Positions 1-11,382 of a stretch of DNA of 64,000 bases are shown here, in pieces. The position numbers and the translations under genes were made by a program. Position 1 is the stretch's first letter, and every line of letters starts with the position of its first letter. A model generated the notes under the pieces. The model saw only the letters and a program-made list of their open reading frames with translations, ran no database searches and was not told the origin of the DNA. This stretch comes from Odobenus rosmarus divergens (lineage: Eukaryota > Chordata > Mammalia > Carnivora > Odobenidae): assembly GCF_000321225.1 (NCBI RefSeq), contig NW_004451861.1, forward strand, positions 343,131-407,130, in the 5' to 3' direction.

Positions 1-1025
1 ATTTTGCCAGATATAGCAACTCCAGTTTTCTTTTTTTTTTTTAACTGCTTACATGGTATATCTTTTTTGATCTATTTACTTTCAACATATTTATGTTTAG
101 TGGATAGTTTTTGTTTAATGATTTTAATGGTTTTTAAATTTATTTTTTAAATAATCATACAATACAAGTCATTTTTTCTCTTGATGTATAGTTCTAGGCA
201 TTTTAACATATGTGTAGATATATGTAACCGTGCCTGTGGTAGGATAGAAAAAATTACATTAACTCCAAAAACTCCCTTCCCGCAAACCTAATCCTTAGCA
301 CAGAGTGATATTTTCCCTTGTGGAGAGTTCTCATTATACCATCATAGGTTAGGGATTCATATTACATTATGATCATAATCACTATTATTTGACACTAATT
401 TTGTTGATTGTCTTTTTTCTTCAACCCTTCTGAGGCTTTTTGTGGAGCTATGTAACTACCTCAGAATGCAGAGTCAAGGGCAGTTGGGGATTATTTTCTG
501 GGCTACAGTATTGATTAGAGTCGTTCAAATGTAGAAGATTCTTAGAAGAATTGACATGACATCAAGATGAAGCTGAGGCTTGAGTCTTATTTAAGGGCTG
601 GTATTTTCCACCAACATTGGGAACACTACTACAGCATTGTCATATTACCTAATCTGAATGGTAGCCTAGAAATTCCAGGTCTTTGGTGATAGCTGAGCAC
701 CAACCGTGCAATTATAAATGCATCCCCAAGTATGCCTGGCATCCTATCATCCTCCTGCTCCCAATTGACTCTGGAAAGCAAATAGAGTGTAACAATAGAG
801 TCCTGTAATGTTCCTGTGTAGGGCTGACCTTTGTATCATTGTTAATCTTTGTCCTCTCTTTTCAGAGACAAGAGATTAAGTTAAAACTGCATGAAACCCA
901 TTTCTGAACCACAGGGCTGGGCTGCTTTCCCTCTATGCAAACCCAAAGGATTTAACAGGATTTTCCCCTCTCAAACACCTCCCCCCCAACCCTGACCTTC
1001 ACAGCTTCCCAACATTAGGGAAAGG
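1..1025. other. AT-rich upstream flank of CCL20
   Basis: No coding exon is seen. The first 400 bases are AT-rich and look like degraded interspersed repeat, possibly an old L1 3' region, though I cannot name a family. The last 200 bases are non-repetitive and less AT-rich and lead into the promoter. Confidence 0.5.
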
Positions 1026-1140
1026 CAGGAAGTTTTCCCTGTGGTTTTTCTTTGTGACGACATGATGGGGCAGGTTGATCAATGGGGGAAAACCCATGTC
1101 AGAACACGCCTTCTGTGTACATTCCCAATATTTGCTATAA
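1026..1140 (+). promoter_or_regulatory. CCL20 proximal promoter: ETS-like, NF-kB and TATA elements
   Basis: Three elements are in promoter order. An ETS/ESE-type motif CAGGAAGTT lies at 1026-1034. A palindromic kappa-B site GGGAAAACCC lies at 1086-1095. TATAA lies at 1136-1140. The same kappa-B decamer is the functional NF-kB element of the human CCL20 promoter and drives induction by TNF, IL-1 and microbial signals. By alignment with the remembered human mRNA start, transcription should begin near 1171, about 35 bases after TATAA. The motifs are seen directly; function is inferred from conservation. Confidence 0.8.
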
Positions 1141-1170
1141 GTAGGGCTATCCCAGACACAGTCTACTGTC

Positions 1171-1237
1171 AGAACCTAGCAGCACTCCCAGAGCACTGGG
1201 TACCCAGCCCTGAGCAGATCTATTCTTTGAGCTGAAA
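1171..1237 (+). other. CCL20 5' UTR (approximate)
   Basis: This short leader resembles the human CCL20 leader, sharing stretches such as GAGCAGATCT and TTCTTTGAGCT. The left boundary is estimated from the TATA box and from human, not from transcript data. No upstream ATG occurs before the start codon pair at 1238. Confidence 0.6.
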
Positions 1238-1316
1238 ATGATGTGCAGTAGCAAGAATTTGCTCCTGGTTGCTTTGATGTCAGTGTTGCTCATCCACCTC
1301 TGCAGCAAGTCAGAAG
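1238..1316 (+). CDS. CCL20: CCL20 coding exon 1 (signal peptide)
   Basis: Encodes most of the signal peptide, ending in LCSKSE plus one base. The donor is GTAAGT at 1317, a consensus site. Tandem ATG codons at 1238 and 1241 leave a one-residue uncertainty at the N-terminus. Confidence 0.93.
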
Positions 1317-4156
1317 GTAAGTATCACTCTTTCTGCTGACACGGGCGAAGAAATGTTTTCATTCTCCTCTAAGCCTTGAGCTCCCCTGGGGGTCCCCAAA
1401 GAATGGGAGCCTGTTGGAAAGTCTTCAGAAGTGATGGGAGTTGTCAGCTCTTTGGGTGAGTGAGGAGCAAATGGTTACTGCTGCTGATCAGGCTTTTTTT
1501 CCCCTCTGCTCTCAATCCCAGCAGATATTTGGGGTGGCTGGGTTCTGAGAGAACCCCCCAAGCTCCGCAACAAGGCCAAAGTGCTATTTTGGGGAGTGAT
1601 GTAAGTTGTCATGTTACCAGTGAATTGGGTCGTCATTCTGAAATGTAGGAAACACTCCCACGTTTCCAACTTTTTCACCTCCCACCTAAATAGTTTTAGT
1701 AAACTTCAAAACTCATCCTTTGGGGCAGATTATGGCATCTGACCTCTCCATCCTTACATGGCTTTGGGCCATTTCTTGCCAACTTAGAGATAACATTGAT
1801 CCCTTACCTTACAGCAGGTTATAATTTAACCTGGGGGAGTATCTGAGTATTGCTTTATGGCTATAAGAGTACATCACTTTTAGCAACAGGGGCATTCCTG
1901 GAAATGCACGTGTTGAACTTTTATGACCAAAATATTTCCACTAATATCACAATTTCAAAGTGCTTTTGAAGCTCCTATAAATTGCATTTTCCTTTGTAAC
2001 TTCTTATCATTCCCCTCCTCTCAATGCTCTGTACTAAGTGATAGATTAAAATCTCCATATTTATTCATTTTCTGAATTTGGAGGTTTATCTACAAGAGTT
2101 TCTTCAAGTGAGAGATAGTCATATTCTTGAGTGATTATAATGAACTTAAATAAAACACTGTCATTTTGTGTTTCTCACTAGAGATATTCCTTTTGTTAGA
2201 AGTCACGGGCTTCTAAACTGTATTATTAAACCAAAATCTCCCAGCACATAAGCTCTCCCGCTCTTTTTTTTAAGAGAGCTGGAAATTACATTAAATCAGG
2301 TCTCAAAGACATTGGAACTGTTTCTCTAAATAGTTTCTTTACCATATACAACTACAGCTTTGAGTAGTTCCATAATACCTATTACAGGATAAATTCATTC
2401 ATGTATACTCAATACCTTTAATGTCTTTTCAGCAGCAAGCAACTTTGATTGCTGTCTTCGATATACAGAACATGTCCTTCATCCCAAATTTATCGCGGGC
2501 TTCACACAGCAGCTGGCCAATGAAGCTTGTGACATCAATGCTGTCATGTAAGTTATTCATTGACTGTCATTCGATTGTGTCAGGAGTACGTGGGAATTTC
2601 AAGTGTAAAAAAATTTTTGCCTTTTTGGAGTTTCAGAAATAACTGATGGGGCAAAGATATGTTTGTTTTGATAGTACATATGTATTCCAAAGTTTAAATA
2701 GGACTGGAATAAGGCAAAAGTTTAGTTTAGTTTTTTTTTTTTTAAAGAACAAAGTTGAGTGCAAAATCACTTTTTAAGATAAACTTATAAGCTACTAACA
2801 TGCCATCTCAGGAAAATATGGGAGACATAAATTTTGAAATGAGCATCTTCTACCAGAGAATGGTTGGGGCTGTAAGTAAAAACTCAGAGTTATTAGACTT
2901 TCACATGTAATAATCGATCCATCTAGGATATTATACTTCAGAATGATATAGGTTATTGGTTGGATATACATATATTTTGTGTAACCACCAGCAACAAAAT
3001 TAAATAACAATTCTGAGACTTATTTTCCAGTCATTGCACAGCTATTTGTTAAAATACAGAGAAAGGAGAGAATCACTTTCATTTCCTGCATTAAGATTTA
3101 TCAGAAACAATTCTTTTTTTTTGTATTTTGTTTCACCTCGGAAATAAATAAAATGCTTAGTGGGTAGAGCAGTCCACTGGAATACAAAATTTCCATTGCA
3201 TGTTCTGTGAAATAGCAATTGAAAACTCTTTAAGCACAAATCAAATTTTTTTTTTAAGCTTTTACACAAAGAAAAGATTGGCTGTGTGTGCAGATCCAAA
3301 GAAGAAGTGGGTGAAAAAGGCTGTGCATATCCTCAGGTATGGGACACTTACCATCAGCCCCTCTTCAAATGTCTGGGGCAAAGGTCATGTACAGAGTGGT
3401 GGATCATAGGCTGGCTGGGACCCTTTAGCCTAAGCACTGTAGAATTTTATTTATTTTATTTTTTTATAGATTTATTTTAGAGAGAGAAAGAGCGGGGGTA
3501 AGAGCAGAGGGAGAGGAAGAGAGAGAATCTTGAGCAGACTCTGTGCTGAGCACAGAGCCCCATCTCATGACCCTGGGATCATGACCCTGAGCAGAACTCC
3601 AGAGTTGGTTGTGTAACCAACTGAGTCACCCCAGGCGCCCCAGCAGAGTAGAATTTTAAAAGGGAAATATGAGTTGGATCATGAAAACAAAAATTCATTT
3701 TTTCCACTTATACATCATTTAAAAAATTTTTTTAGGGGCGCCTAGGTGGCTCAGTCATTAAGCATCTGCCTTCGGCTCAGGTCATGATCCCAGGGTCCTG
3801 GGATCCAGCCCCACATCAGATCCCCTGCTCAGCAGGAAGCCTGCTTCTCCCTCTCCCACCCCCTCTGCTTGTGTTCCCTCTCTTGTGGTGTCTCTCTCTG
3901 TCAAATAAATAAATAAAATCTTAAAGAAAAATAAAAAATAAAATAAGTAAAATTTTTTTTTAATTTAGTGATTTTCCCATGATGTATAAGATTCTTCTAT
4001 GGATTTGATAGTCGCTAGCTGCTTGGCTTTTGTTGCAAAGATGCCTCCTATTTATATAATTTACAGACTACATGACATTGGTTTGTTAAAAACTGAAAAA
4101 TAAAGAGTCTTTTCTTTTCTTTTTCTCTTTACAGCCACAGAGTCAAGAAGATGTAA
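1238..4156 (+). CDS. CCL20: C-C motif chemokine ligand 20 (MIP-3alpha / LARC), complete
   Basis: Spliced CDS: 1238-1316, 2433-2547, 3259-3336 and 4135-4156, giving 97 residues from the first ATG or 96 from the second at 1241, the human length. CCL20 is a secreted ligand of CCR6 that attracts immature dendritic cells, Th17 cells and B cells to mucosa, and it has antimicrobial activity. The sequence shows a hydrophobic signal peptide (LLLVALMSVLL) and a mature start near ASNFDCC. The adjacent CC pair and two further cysteines (EACDINA, AVCADP) make the four-cysteine chemokine pattern. The C-terminus is basic (KKKWVKK, then HRVKKM). All introns are GT-AG and phases join cleanly. I start at 1238 because it is the first AUG with A at -3, but 1241 matches human. 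The adjacent MM is a small difference from human. There are no frameshifts or internal stops. Confidence 0.95.
1317..2432 (+). other. CCL20 intron 1
   Basis: About 1.1 kb bounded by GTAAGT and a pyrimidine-rich acceptor TTTTCAG. I see no SINE or recognisable repeat. The short open frames inside it have no family features. Confidence 0.85.
2433..2547 (+). CDS. CCL20: CCL20 coding exon 2 (CC motif)
   Basis: 115 bases. It encodes the mature N-terminus with the CC pair, the N-loop, the first beta strand and the third cysteine (QQLANEACDINAV). Acceptor AG is at 2431-2432 and donor GTAAGT at 2548. This is the most conserved part relative to human. Confidence 0.94.
2548..3258 (+). other. CCL20 intron 2
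   Basis: 711 bases, AT-rich, with a T-run and TTTAAG acceptor. No carnivore SINE or other repeat was recognised. The acceptor uses AAG rather than the usual CAG/TAG, but the T-tract is strong and the phase is right. Confidence 0.85.
3259..3336 (+). CDS. CCL20: CCL20 coding exon 3
   Basis: 78 bases. It encodes FYTKKRLAVCADPKKKWVKK and the start of the C-terminal helix, including the fourth cysteine and the W that packs the helix. The donor is GTATGG at 3337. It is more lysine-rich than human exon 3. Confidence 0.93.
3433..3658 (-). mobile_element. SINEC in CCL20 intron 3, with target duplication
   Basis: A carnivore tRNA-Lys-derived SINE read from its tail: T/A-rich tail, (GA)n tract, then the complement of the tRNA head ending GGCGCCCC. 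The element is 3450-3641. Flanks at 3433-3449 and 3642-3658 form a 17-bp target duplication with two mismatches. Confidence 0.9.
3735..3948 (+). mobile_element. SINEC in CCL20 intron 3, opposite orientation
   Basis: It starts GGGGCGCCTAGGTGGCTCAG and runs through the CT-rich region to AAATAAATAAATAAAATC and an A-rich tail. It sits 93 bases after the oppositely oriented SINE, so the two can pair in the CCL20 pre-mRNA. A/T-rich flanks obscure the duplication. Confidence 0.9.
4135..4156 (+). CDS. CCL20: CCL20 terminal coding exon
   Basis: Acceptor TTTACAG ends at 4134. The first base completes a serine codon, followed by HRVKKM and TAA at 4154-4156. The human C-terminus is also a short lysine-rich tail ending in methionine. 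Confidence 0.92.
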
Positions 4157-4622
4157 AACGGATGCTCTCTGGAATGGAATTGAACAGAGCCCATGAACAA
4201 AATGAATCTAGCTGGAGTTGGTGGTTGAGAGTGTAGCGCATGCCCGATTTGTGCTTCATTGGACTTGTCCAATTAATGAAGTTGATACATATTGCATCAT
4301 AGTTTGCTTTGTTAAGCATCACCTTAGAGTCAAACTCTATTTTATGTTATTTATATATATATGTGTGTGTATTTTTCGTGTGTCTGTTTTTGCTATTTAA
4401 TACTAATTTCCTATAAGCTATTTGATTTAGTATGAGATATAATGTTATGTTTGGAGGAATGAGGTTATATGGACTTTGTTGTAAGCAGCAAGCTATTTGT
4501 AAAAAACTATTTAACACTCTTCTTCTACATAGTTTTGTTTCCTAAACCCTTGTAATTATCCTGTAAAAGAGAAAAATGATGGTAAAAATAAGTATTGAAA
4601 ATAAAAGAATGAACTAAAAATT
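4157..4622 (+). other. CCL20: CCL20 3' UTR with AU-rich elements and poly(A) signal
   Basis: The sequence stays alignable with the human 3' UTR, for example GGACTTGTCCAATTAATGAA and TTGCATCATAGTTTGCTTTG. TTATTTATA at 4347-4355 is a canonical AU-rich nonamer, and several ATTTA motifs follow, as expected for an unstable cytokine mRNA. AATAAA at 4600-4605 is the probable polyadenylation signal, with cleavage near 4620. A short TA/TG run at about 4352-4372 interrupts the conserved block. Confidence 0.88.
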
Positions 4623-6689
4623 GCTTGTTGATAGAGTTATATAGCACTTTTTAAGATACATGTTAACTTTTTTTAAATATTTAAAGGTATGGTAAATCTA
4701 AAAATTGGTGGTGGGGGGTGGGAATCGTATTTCCCTATTCGCTTCTGCCTAGCTGTTCCCCTTATCCCTGTTCCTCATGGTCCTGGTTTTCATTCTATAT
4801 GAATTATAATGGAAAGGGTTTTTTTTTTTAATTCAAAGTCATCAAAACCAAAAATTAGAAAATTCATAGCTCCATTAGAGATCTATAGCTCAGCGTTTAT
4901 TTATATAAAACTTTTCAAAATAAAGTATATCTATCTACTTTGTGACTACAGGGACATAATAACCACCAGGAAAATACCTTGAGAAATCCCTATGTCCATC
5001 ATTGTCATCCAGCGAGGGACCTAGCAATGGACATCTCAGCACAGAAACACTTCTCTATTTCAAAAGTCCTCCAGAGTCATCCTTAAGCAGTTTCCAAAAA
5101 GAAATGACAAGGCAGAGGGTTCTAGGAACCGATTCCTCACTAAGCAGAGGAGAGACTTGAGGTGTGTGAAACTTAGCAAGAACCCAGACATAAGAAGAAA
5201 GGGTCCTGAACCAGGGGAGTTACTATCACAGGATTCAAGTAGCAAAGTCTGTGGCTTGACACAGCACTCAGGACTATCTGCCTTAGACTCCAAAGGCCAC
5301 GAAGGATCGCTGGAGGCAGGCACACTGATGATATGATGCAAAATCCAGACACACAAACCCATAAAGCAGGGCAATGGTGGGTCATTTGTGTAGAGCCCAG
5401 AGCTGTAAGTGGCCCAATCAGCCCAGAAGTCAACTCTATGCCCAGGAATAGTAACACTGAGTCATCAGGGAAAGTATGCTCAATAACCTGTTTGTTTATT
5501 CATTGAACATGGGTTTAGTACCTATTATGTGCCAGGTACTGAGGCAAGTGAAGCTTGTGATGCCAAGAGATAAATTAGGACTTGGTCTTTACTCCCAGGT
5601 AATTAGGGCTGAGCAGTGAGGTGAGAGGGAGGGGACAAAATAATCAGCTTTTACCACACATGGTGTAAGCACTTGGATAAAGAGAGTCACAGAGTTCTGT
5701 AGGGCATCAGTAGTGAGGGCTTGCAGAAGGAAAGAATACTTGGTTGAATCATATTAAATAGCCAATATTCGATGTTCTTGAACTATGGGGATGACAAGAG
5801 TGTATAGTTCCATATTTGAGCTGAGGTATTAGTGGCCAGTAGGAACCACCCAGCTGGAAAAGCAGGAGGTGTTTGGAAATATCTGGGGGCATTTTTTAGT
5901 TCTCAGAATGTCTGAAGGTGAGGTACTATGGGTATTTAGTGGGCAGGGGGCAGGGATGCTAAACCTATCGGAATGCACAGGATCGTCCTGCACAATGAAG
6001 AATTGCCCCATCCAAAATGTCAACTGTGCCATCAGCTTGGCAAACTGGATGAAGTGGAAAGTATGCAAGGTGTAGGGGTGGGGTGGAGTAGTTGCAGGTG
6101 AAGTGAAACTGTTACCTCAACCAAGTCTAGTAGTTTGAACTTGAACAGGGGAACACTGGGGGAACTGTGACAAAGTCCAAGCAGGGGGAAAGGGATGTGG
6201 GGAGGAAAACAGAAGTAGAAGTAGTAGGGAGAGCAGCAGTGAGTAAGATGAGAAATGGCGAGAACTCAGTGAAAGCCCGGGTAGAAAGACAGGTGCATAA
6301 ATCTTTAGAAAAAGACCAAAATACAAAAACAGAGAATCATACAAGGAGCCCCTCCCCACCCCTCCCCCCTGTCACACAGCTTCAACCAACCAATGGCCAT
6401 CTTGTTACACCCTATAACACACAACTCATTATTTCCCCCCTTACATACCCCCTGAGTTACTTTGAAGCAATTCCCAGATACCAAAGTACTCGGTCTGTAA
6501 ATATTTAATTAAAACGCAGGAACGCTTTCATGATCATAGATTTAAAGATCAGCGCTGATTCCCTAATATCACCAAATAACCAGTCAGTGTTAAAATATCC
6601 CTATTTGAAAAAAAAAATCCCTATTTGTTTCCCCCCAAAAGTTGTTTTTACTTGTTTATGTATATACTTGCAGTTGAATTTGTTTGAAT
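4623..6689. other. Intergenic, no gene seen
   Basis: No exon-like frame with splice sites was found. About 5500-5640 resembles a common ancient dispersed repeat (phrase 'cctattatgtgccaggtactgaggc'), and 6100-6350 is purine-rich. Open frames up to 113 codons have no family features. Confidence 0.6.
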
Positions 6690-6919
6690 GAAAATCCAGA
6701 TAAGGGGGCACCTGGTTGGCTCAAATGGTTAAGCATCTGCCTTCAGCTCAGGTCATGATCTCCAGGTCCCGGGATTGAGCTCCACGTTGGGCTCTCAGCT
6801 CAGCGGGGCATCTGCTTCTCCCTCTCTCTCTGCCTCTCCCCTTGCTTGTGCTCTGTCTCTCTCTCTCTCTCAAATGAATAAAGTCTTAAAAAAAAAAAAA
6901 AGAAGAAAATCTAGATAAG
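6690..6919 (+). mobile_element. SINEC with 15-bp target duplication
   Basis: The element is 6705-6904: a diverged head GGGGGCACCTGGTTGGCTCA, a CT-rich tract and an A13 tail. Flanks 6690-6704 and 6905-6919 match with one mismatch. Confidence 0.9.
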
Positions 6920-7893
6920 GCCTACACACTGCATTTGTTTGATTTGTTTCTTTTTACTTCTAATCTATGTTTCTTACCCCCCTCATCTTTGCAATTTATG
7001 TTTTGGAGAAACCAGGGAATGTGTTCTATAGTTTTTCATCTTCTGGGTTTTGTTGATGTGCATTCGTATGCTGTGATTTAGCATGTTCCCCAACTCTGAG
7101 TTATAAATAGAGGCTGAGTTGAAGTTTGATTTGAGGAGGGGGACATTTTATAAGTGACGTTGTGCCATGTCGCCATAAAGTTGCCTGAACAGATGTCAGC
7201 ATCAGGTGTGAAAGGGGAGACTGGGCTTGTGCCCAAGCCTTCACAGAATGTGAAGAATTGATCAAGATCTTCACCTGACAACTGGGGATGGGGGGAGTGC
7301 ATGGGCTAATGACATGCATGTATTTCAAAGGGGGTGATGGGGAAGGGGAGTAGGAATGGAGAAGTGCCATCGTGGAAGCACGGGAGTGCTGGTCTCCCAT
7401 CTGCTCCTAAACTGGTGCTTGTCTTGAGAAGACCATAGGGGCAATGATGTTCTTGCCATAGACTCAGGTTTCACCTGAGGGAAGGAGCTAGAGGAGGGAA
7501 AGATGGAGGGACAGGAAGGAATTGCCAGAAGAGGCCAGAGGGGGACATCATGGAGATGAGTTGGAGGCACACAACAGTACTGGAGTGGGGGCATGAGAAG
7601 TCTGAGAAAGGACAGATGAATGCAAGGGTTTGGGTTGGGGTCGCAGTCATGTCATCAATAATATCTAAGCCTCTGTGCTAATATCACCTGCTAAGATTGC
7701 CGATGTATTACCTCATTTAAACATGAGGTAGGCAGTATTTTTGTGTCCATTTTGCAGATAGAGAACCTGAGGGTCAAAGGAATTAAGGAATTTACAGTCT
7801 TGTGAGATATGATGGAATCAGTTGGTCTCACATTCCGTTGCAGGCATCAGACATAAAGCTGTTTCTGTGTCAATGAAGAGAGCAGCACCTGTG
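6920..7893. other. Intergenic, with a MIR-like remnant
   Basis: About 7690-7840 has the layout of an antisense MIR ('cctcatttaaacatgaggtaggcagta', then 'cattttgcagatagagaacctgagg'). The rest is unassigned. Minus-strand open frames here lie in purine-rich DNA and look fortuitous. Confidence 0.5.
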
Positions 7894-8116
7894 GTGTTTG
7901 ACACTTCTTTTTTTTTTTTTTTTAAGAATTAATTTATTTTGGAGAGAGAGTGGGGGAGGGACAGAGGGAGAGGGAGAGAGATGATCTCAAACAGAGATGT
8001 GGGGCTTGATCTCACGACCCTAAGATCAAGACCTGAGCCGAAATCAAGAGTCCAATGCTCAACTGACTGAGCCACCCTGGCGCACTGCCCCCCCCCCATT
8101 GTGTTTGACGCTTCTT
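7894..8116 (-). mobile_element. SINEC with 16-bp target duplication
   Basis: The element is 7910-8100, T-tail first, with a diverged head (GCCACCCTGGCGCACTG). Flanks 7894-7909 and 8101-8116 (GTGTTTGAC...CTTCTT) match with one mismatch. Confidence 0.88.
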
Positions 8117-8877
8117 AATGTTGGTTCTTTTTCTGGTTCTTTCTTGGATTCATAGTCCTCTATAGGTTCTGCTATTTTAGGAAGTATCACCGTGTTAGAC
8201 TATAGACTTTTTTTTTTTTGGTATCAAAATGACTTAAAAAGTTAATTCCTTCAAGAAATCAGTAAGCTCCCGTTGTGACGTGGGCAGTGCCAGATGCAGG
8301 TCACAGTCCTGGGCTTTTTCTTTCTCATTAGATGGCAGTTTGTCATCATTCCAGTGGCTCCCTGGCTTCAGCACAGCGGGTGCGGTCTCCCCTGGCTCAG
8401 ACGCTGTGTTTCACCACTTGAAAGAATTCCATTTCCCCAGTGTCCACCCCCAAGGCTCCCTGGGCAGAGTTTGCCCTCACCACCTGTGTCTTCCTGCCCC
8501 CAGCATGCCACTCAGCTGGGCGCTGACTTTGTCTGGGCCTGACCCGGCCTGCCCCACTCCCTCCTTTACGCTACAAATCGGCTTGACAATCTTCAGGTGC
8601 GAAACCTGCCTGTGGGTGAGTCAGCCTAGGTGGAAATGTCGGTTGCAGTGAAGGAGTGTTTTCCGCTTTACAACAAAGCGGGGTAAAAATATCATCTTCC
8701 CAAAACCAAACCAGAAACCCCCCAACAACATGGGGTGACCTGGGCAGGCTGGGCTGCCCCCTCTCTGAGCATAGCTGCCTCTCTTCTTGCTACTTAATCC
8801 CATTTTCTGACACCTGCTTTGCTTTAATCTCATGCATGTCTCGAATTTCTTGGTTCCTTCCTTTTCTTTTTCTTTCT
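8117..8877. other. Intergenic, moderately GC-rich, no gene seen
   Basis: 8280-8650 is relatively GC-rich and open in two frames (123 and 82 codons), but with no recognisable domain or convincing splice sites. No repeat family was assigned. Confidence 0.45.
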
Positions 8878-9099
8878 TTTTTTTTTAATTTAAAGATTTA
8901 TTTATTTATTTATTTAACAGAGAGAGAGAGAGAGAGAGTGAGAGAGAGAGCACAAGCAGGGGGAGAGGCAGGCAGAGGGAGAGAGAGAAGCAGGCTCCCC
9001 GGGGAGCAAGGAGCCTGATGTGAGGCTCGATCCCAGAGTCCTGGGATCATGACCTGAGCTGAAGGCAGTTGCTTAATCGACTGAGCCACCCAGGCGCCC
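8878..9099 (-). mobile_element. SINEC, full length
   Basis: T-tail, (TTTA)n, a long (GA)n tract, then the tRNA-related part ending GAGCCACCCAGGCGCCC. CTTTTCTTTC-like flanks on both sides suggest a target duplication. Confidence 0.92.
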
Positions 9100-10075
9100 T
9101 GCTACCTTTTCTTTCAATCTATCAGCAGGCTTCAATTCTTGGCCGGGCCTACCAAAACCTCACGATGGGCCGCCCCCACTTCTGGCCATCTGATCTAAGC
9201 TGGTCTTCCTACTTACTTATTTCATAGCACCTTGTTAATACTTAGATACGCTGGCAAGCTGTTGGGGCTTCTGTTTTCACATTTATAAAGTGGGGGTAAT
9301 TCTGGCGCTTGCCTATAGAGCTGCTATAAGGATTAAATGAATTTGTACTTGGAACCATTCTCAGCACCTCGTAGACACCCAAATATTATCATTCCTGCCA
9401 CTGGCACTAACTGTAAGTATTTATTCAGTTATGTATCAGTTGGCTGGTTTCTTGAACATCTTCTGCTATTGTAATAGAAGCTCATTGCTTCACAGATTTC
9501 TTTCTACTTGCTCCCTTCTGCATCCCCAACACTTAAAACAGTGACTGCTTAGAGGAGATTCTCAATACATAATAGTTAAATGAAATTATTTCTGTAAAAT
9601 ACTAATCAGGCATGTGTTCACAGTATATGTGCCTATGGACAAAGAAAATCTGCAAGAAAAGAAACAGTATTTATTGTATGATATCTTGTTATAAAAATAT
9701 ACATGCATATTCATAGAAAAAAATGAAAAGAGAAGCACCAATTTGATTATTTTTCTTAATGCCAGGCTTTGAAATAAGGGGTAAATTTTGTGTTTTTTCT
9801 TAACATTTTCTTTTTGAAAAATTCTCCACTGGAAAATATCTGGACTTACTTAAAAATGGAAATAGAATAGAAATAGCCACCTGATTTTATCTCTTACTTG
9901 TTAAGAATAGAAATTTCTAGAGATTCTGCTTTATTAAGTCTAGAGTGAGGTCCAAGAATCTCTTATTTCTACAAGTGCTCAGCGGATTCTCACGATCAAG
10001 TGAATTTGGCTTCTGGAAAAAGTCCATGAGTAAGGGAACAGATCTGTTTATCTCTGTGGAGGTTAAGGTCAGCCC
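9100..10075. other. Intergenic, with a MIR-like remnant
   Basis: About 9270-9410 resembles the sense 3' part of MIR ('atttataaagtgggggtaat', 'aaggattaaatgaa'). The rest is AT-rich and unassigned. Confidence 0.5.
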
Positions 10076-10321
10076 AGAGGAGTCTTATCTTTTTTTTTTT
10101 TTTAAGGTTTATTTATTTATTGGAGAGAGAGAGAGAGAGAGAGCATGGGGGAGGGGCAGAGGAAGAGGGATGACAGAGAATCCCAGGCAGACTCCGTGCT
10201 GAGCACAGAGCCCGAGACCGGGCTCAATTTCACCACCCTGTGATCATGACCTGAGCTGAAACCAAGAGTTGGTCACTCAACCGACAGCACCACCCAGGCA
10301 CCCCTAGAGGAGTCCTATCTT
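10076..10321 (-). mobile_element. SINEC with 16-bp target duplication
   Basis: The element is 10092-10305. Flanks 10076-10091 and 10306-10321 (AGAGGAGTC.TATCTT) match with one mismatch. The (GA)n tract is well preserved. Confidence 0.92.
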
Positions 10322-11371
10322 AAAAGGTCTCTAAACTGGGAGGTTGATTAAGGAAAGGTTGATTAAAGCAAGAAAAATTTTGCTATCTTCCCCAAGGGTT
10401 GGCCTTCTTCATCTGAAGGAAATGAGGGAGATTTCTTTCCCTACACAGTAGGGTCAGATCACTCCCTGCTTCAAGGTGGTGCCATGTTGGACATGTCCAC
10501 CATGGCGACCGGGATTACATGGTCAGCAGGAGGTGAGGCTGCTACTGAAGAGAATGAGACCATCAGATTATTGGTAGCATTCCAGGCACATGTATCATAT
10601 CCAGAAAACTAGGACCCTGTTCACCACTCTATCCCAGAGCTCAACAGAGTGCCTGTCACATGCTAGGTCCCCAGGAAATACCTGCCAAGTTAATAAGTGA
10701 TTATGAATTTGCCTGCTCATTTACAACACAATAAACCTGTGATTTTCTTTAACATCAAGTCTTTAATTTTCAGAGAACTCAATGCGGTACATACCCAAAA
10801 GAGGGTTAAGAAATTACAAGGAATTTGGGCACAGCTGTGGTCTTCCTCTGTCCTCAGCAGATAGCAGCACCCCCAAGTCACTATCAGATTCGGAATATTG
10901 GAAGCAGACCGGCGTCCATTCTTAATTATTTCTCAGGCTCTCAGAGGTGATGTTAGAGGAAACTTGCTCTTCCACCTTTGCTTTCTGACTTAAGTTCATT
11001 GTGCACATACCCGTAATCACTTGTGTTTTCCAAAATTACAGATTTCTGCTAAGTTTCTGTTATTTTGTTTTGCTCGGTTTTCTTCTCCATTTTTGATCAA
11101 CTCTCCAACTGCTGAGGTTGGAGTCAGATCCACAGAAGGGCAAGGCTAGTGAACATCTCAAAGTGAGACCCCAGGAAAAACGAATGATTAAGTAGGAAAG
11201 TGAACATAAACTGTCATTTATTTGAAAAGAGGCCTGAATGAATTAAATACATTGCTCTTTGCTTAAGGTCATAACTGAGTAAAAGACGAAAGTAAAGGCC
11301 TCTGAGGTCACTGTAAAAAAATGTCATTATTTTTAAGTTGTGCCTTCCACTCTAGGTCCCTGTTTTAAAAT
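10322..11371. other. Intergenic, nothing recognised
   Basis: Unique-looking sequence of mixed composition. I see no splice-bounded frame and no confident repeat. Confidence 0.5.
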
Positions 11372-11382
11372 AATTATCTTTA

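Noticed and set aside
3735..3948. tRNA-like sequence in the SINE heads
   Set aside because: The tRNA-Lys resemblance is that of SINEC. A CT-rich body and A-tail follow, and no intact cloverleaf gene is implied.
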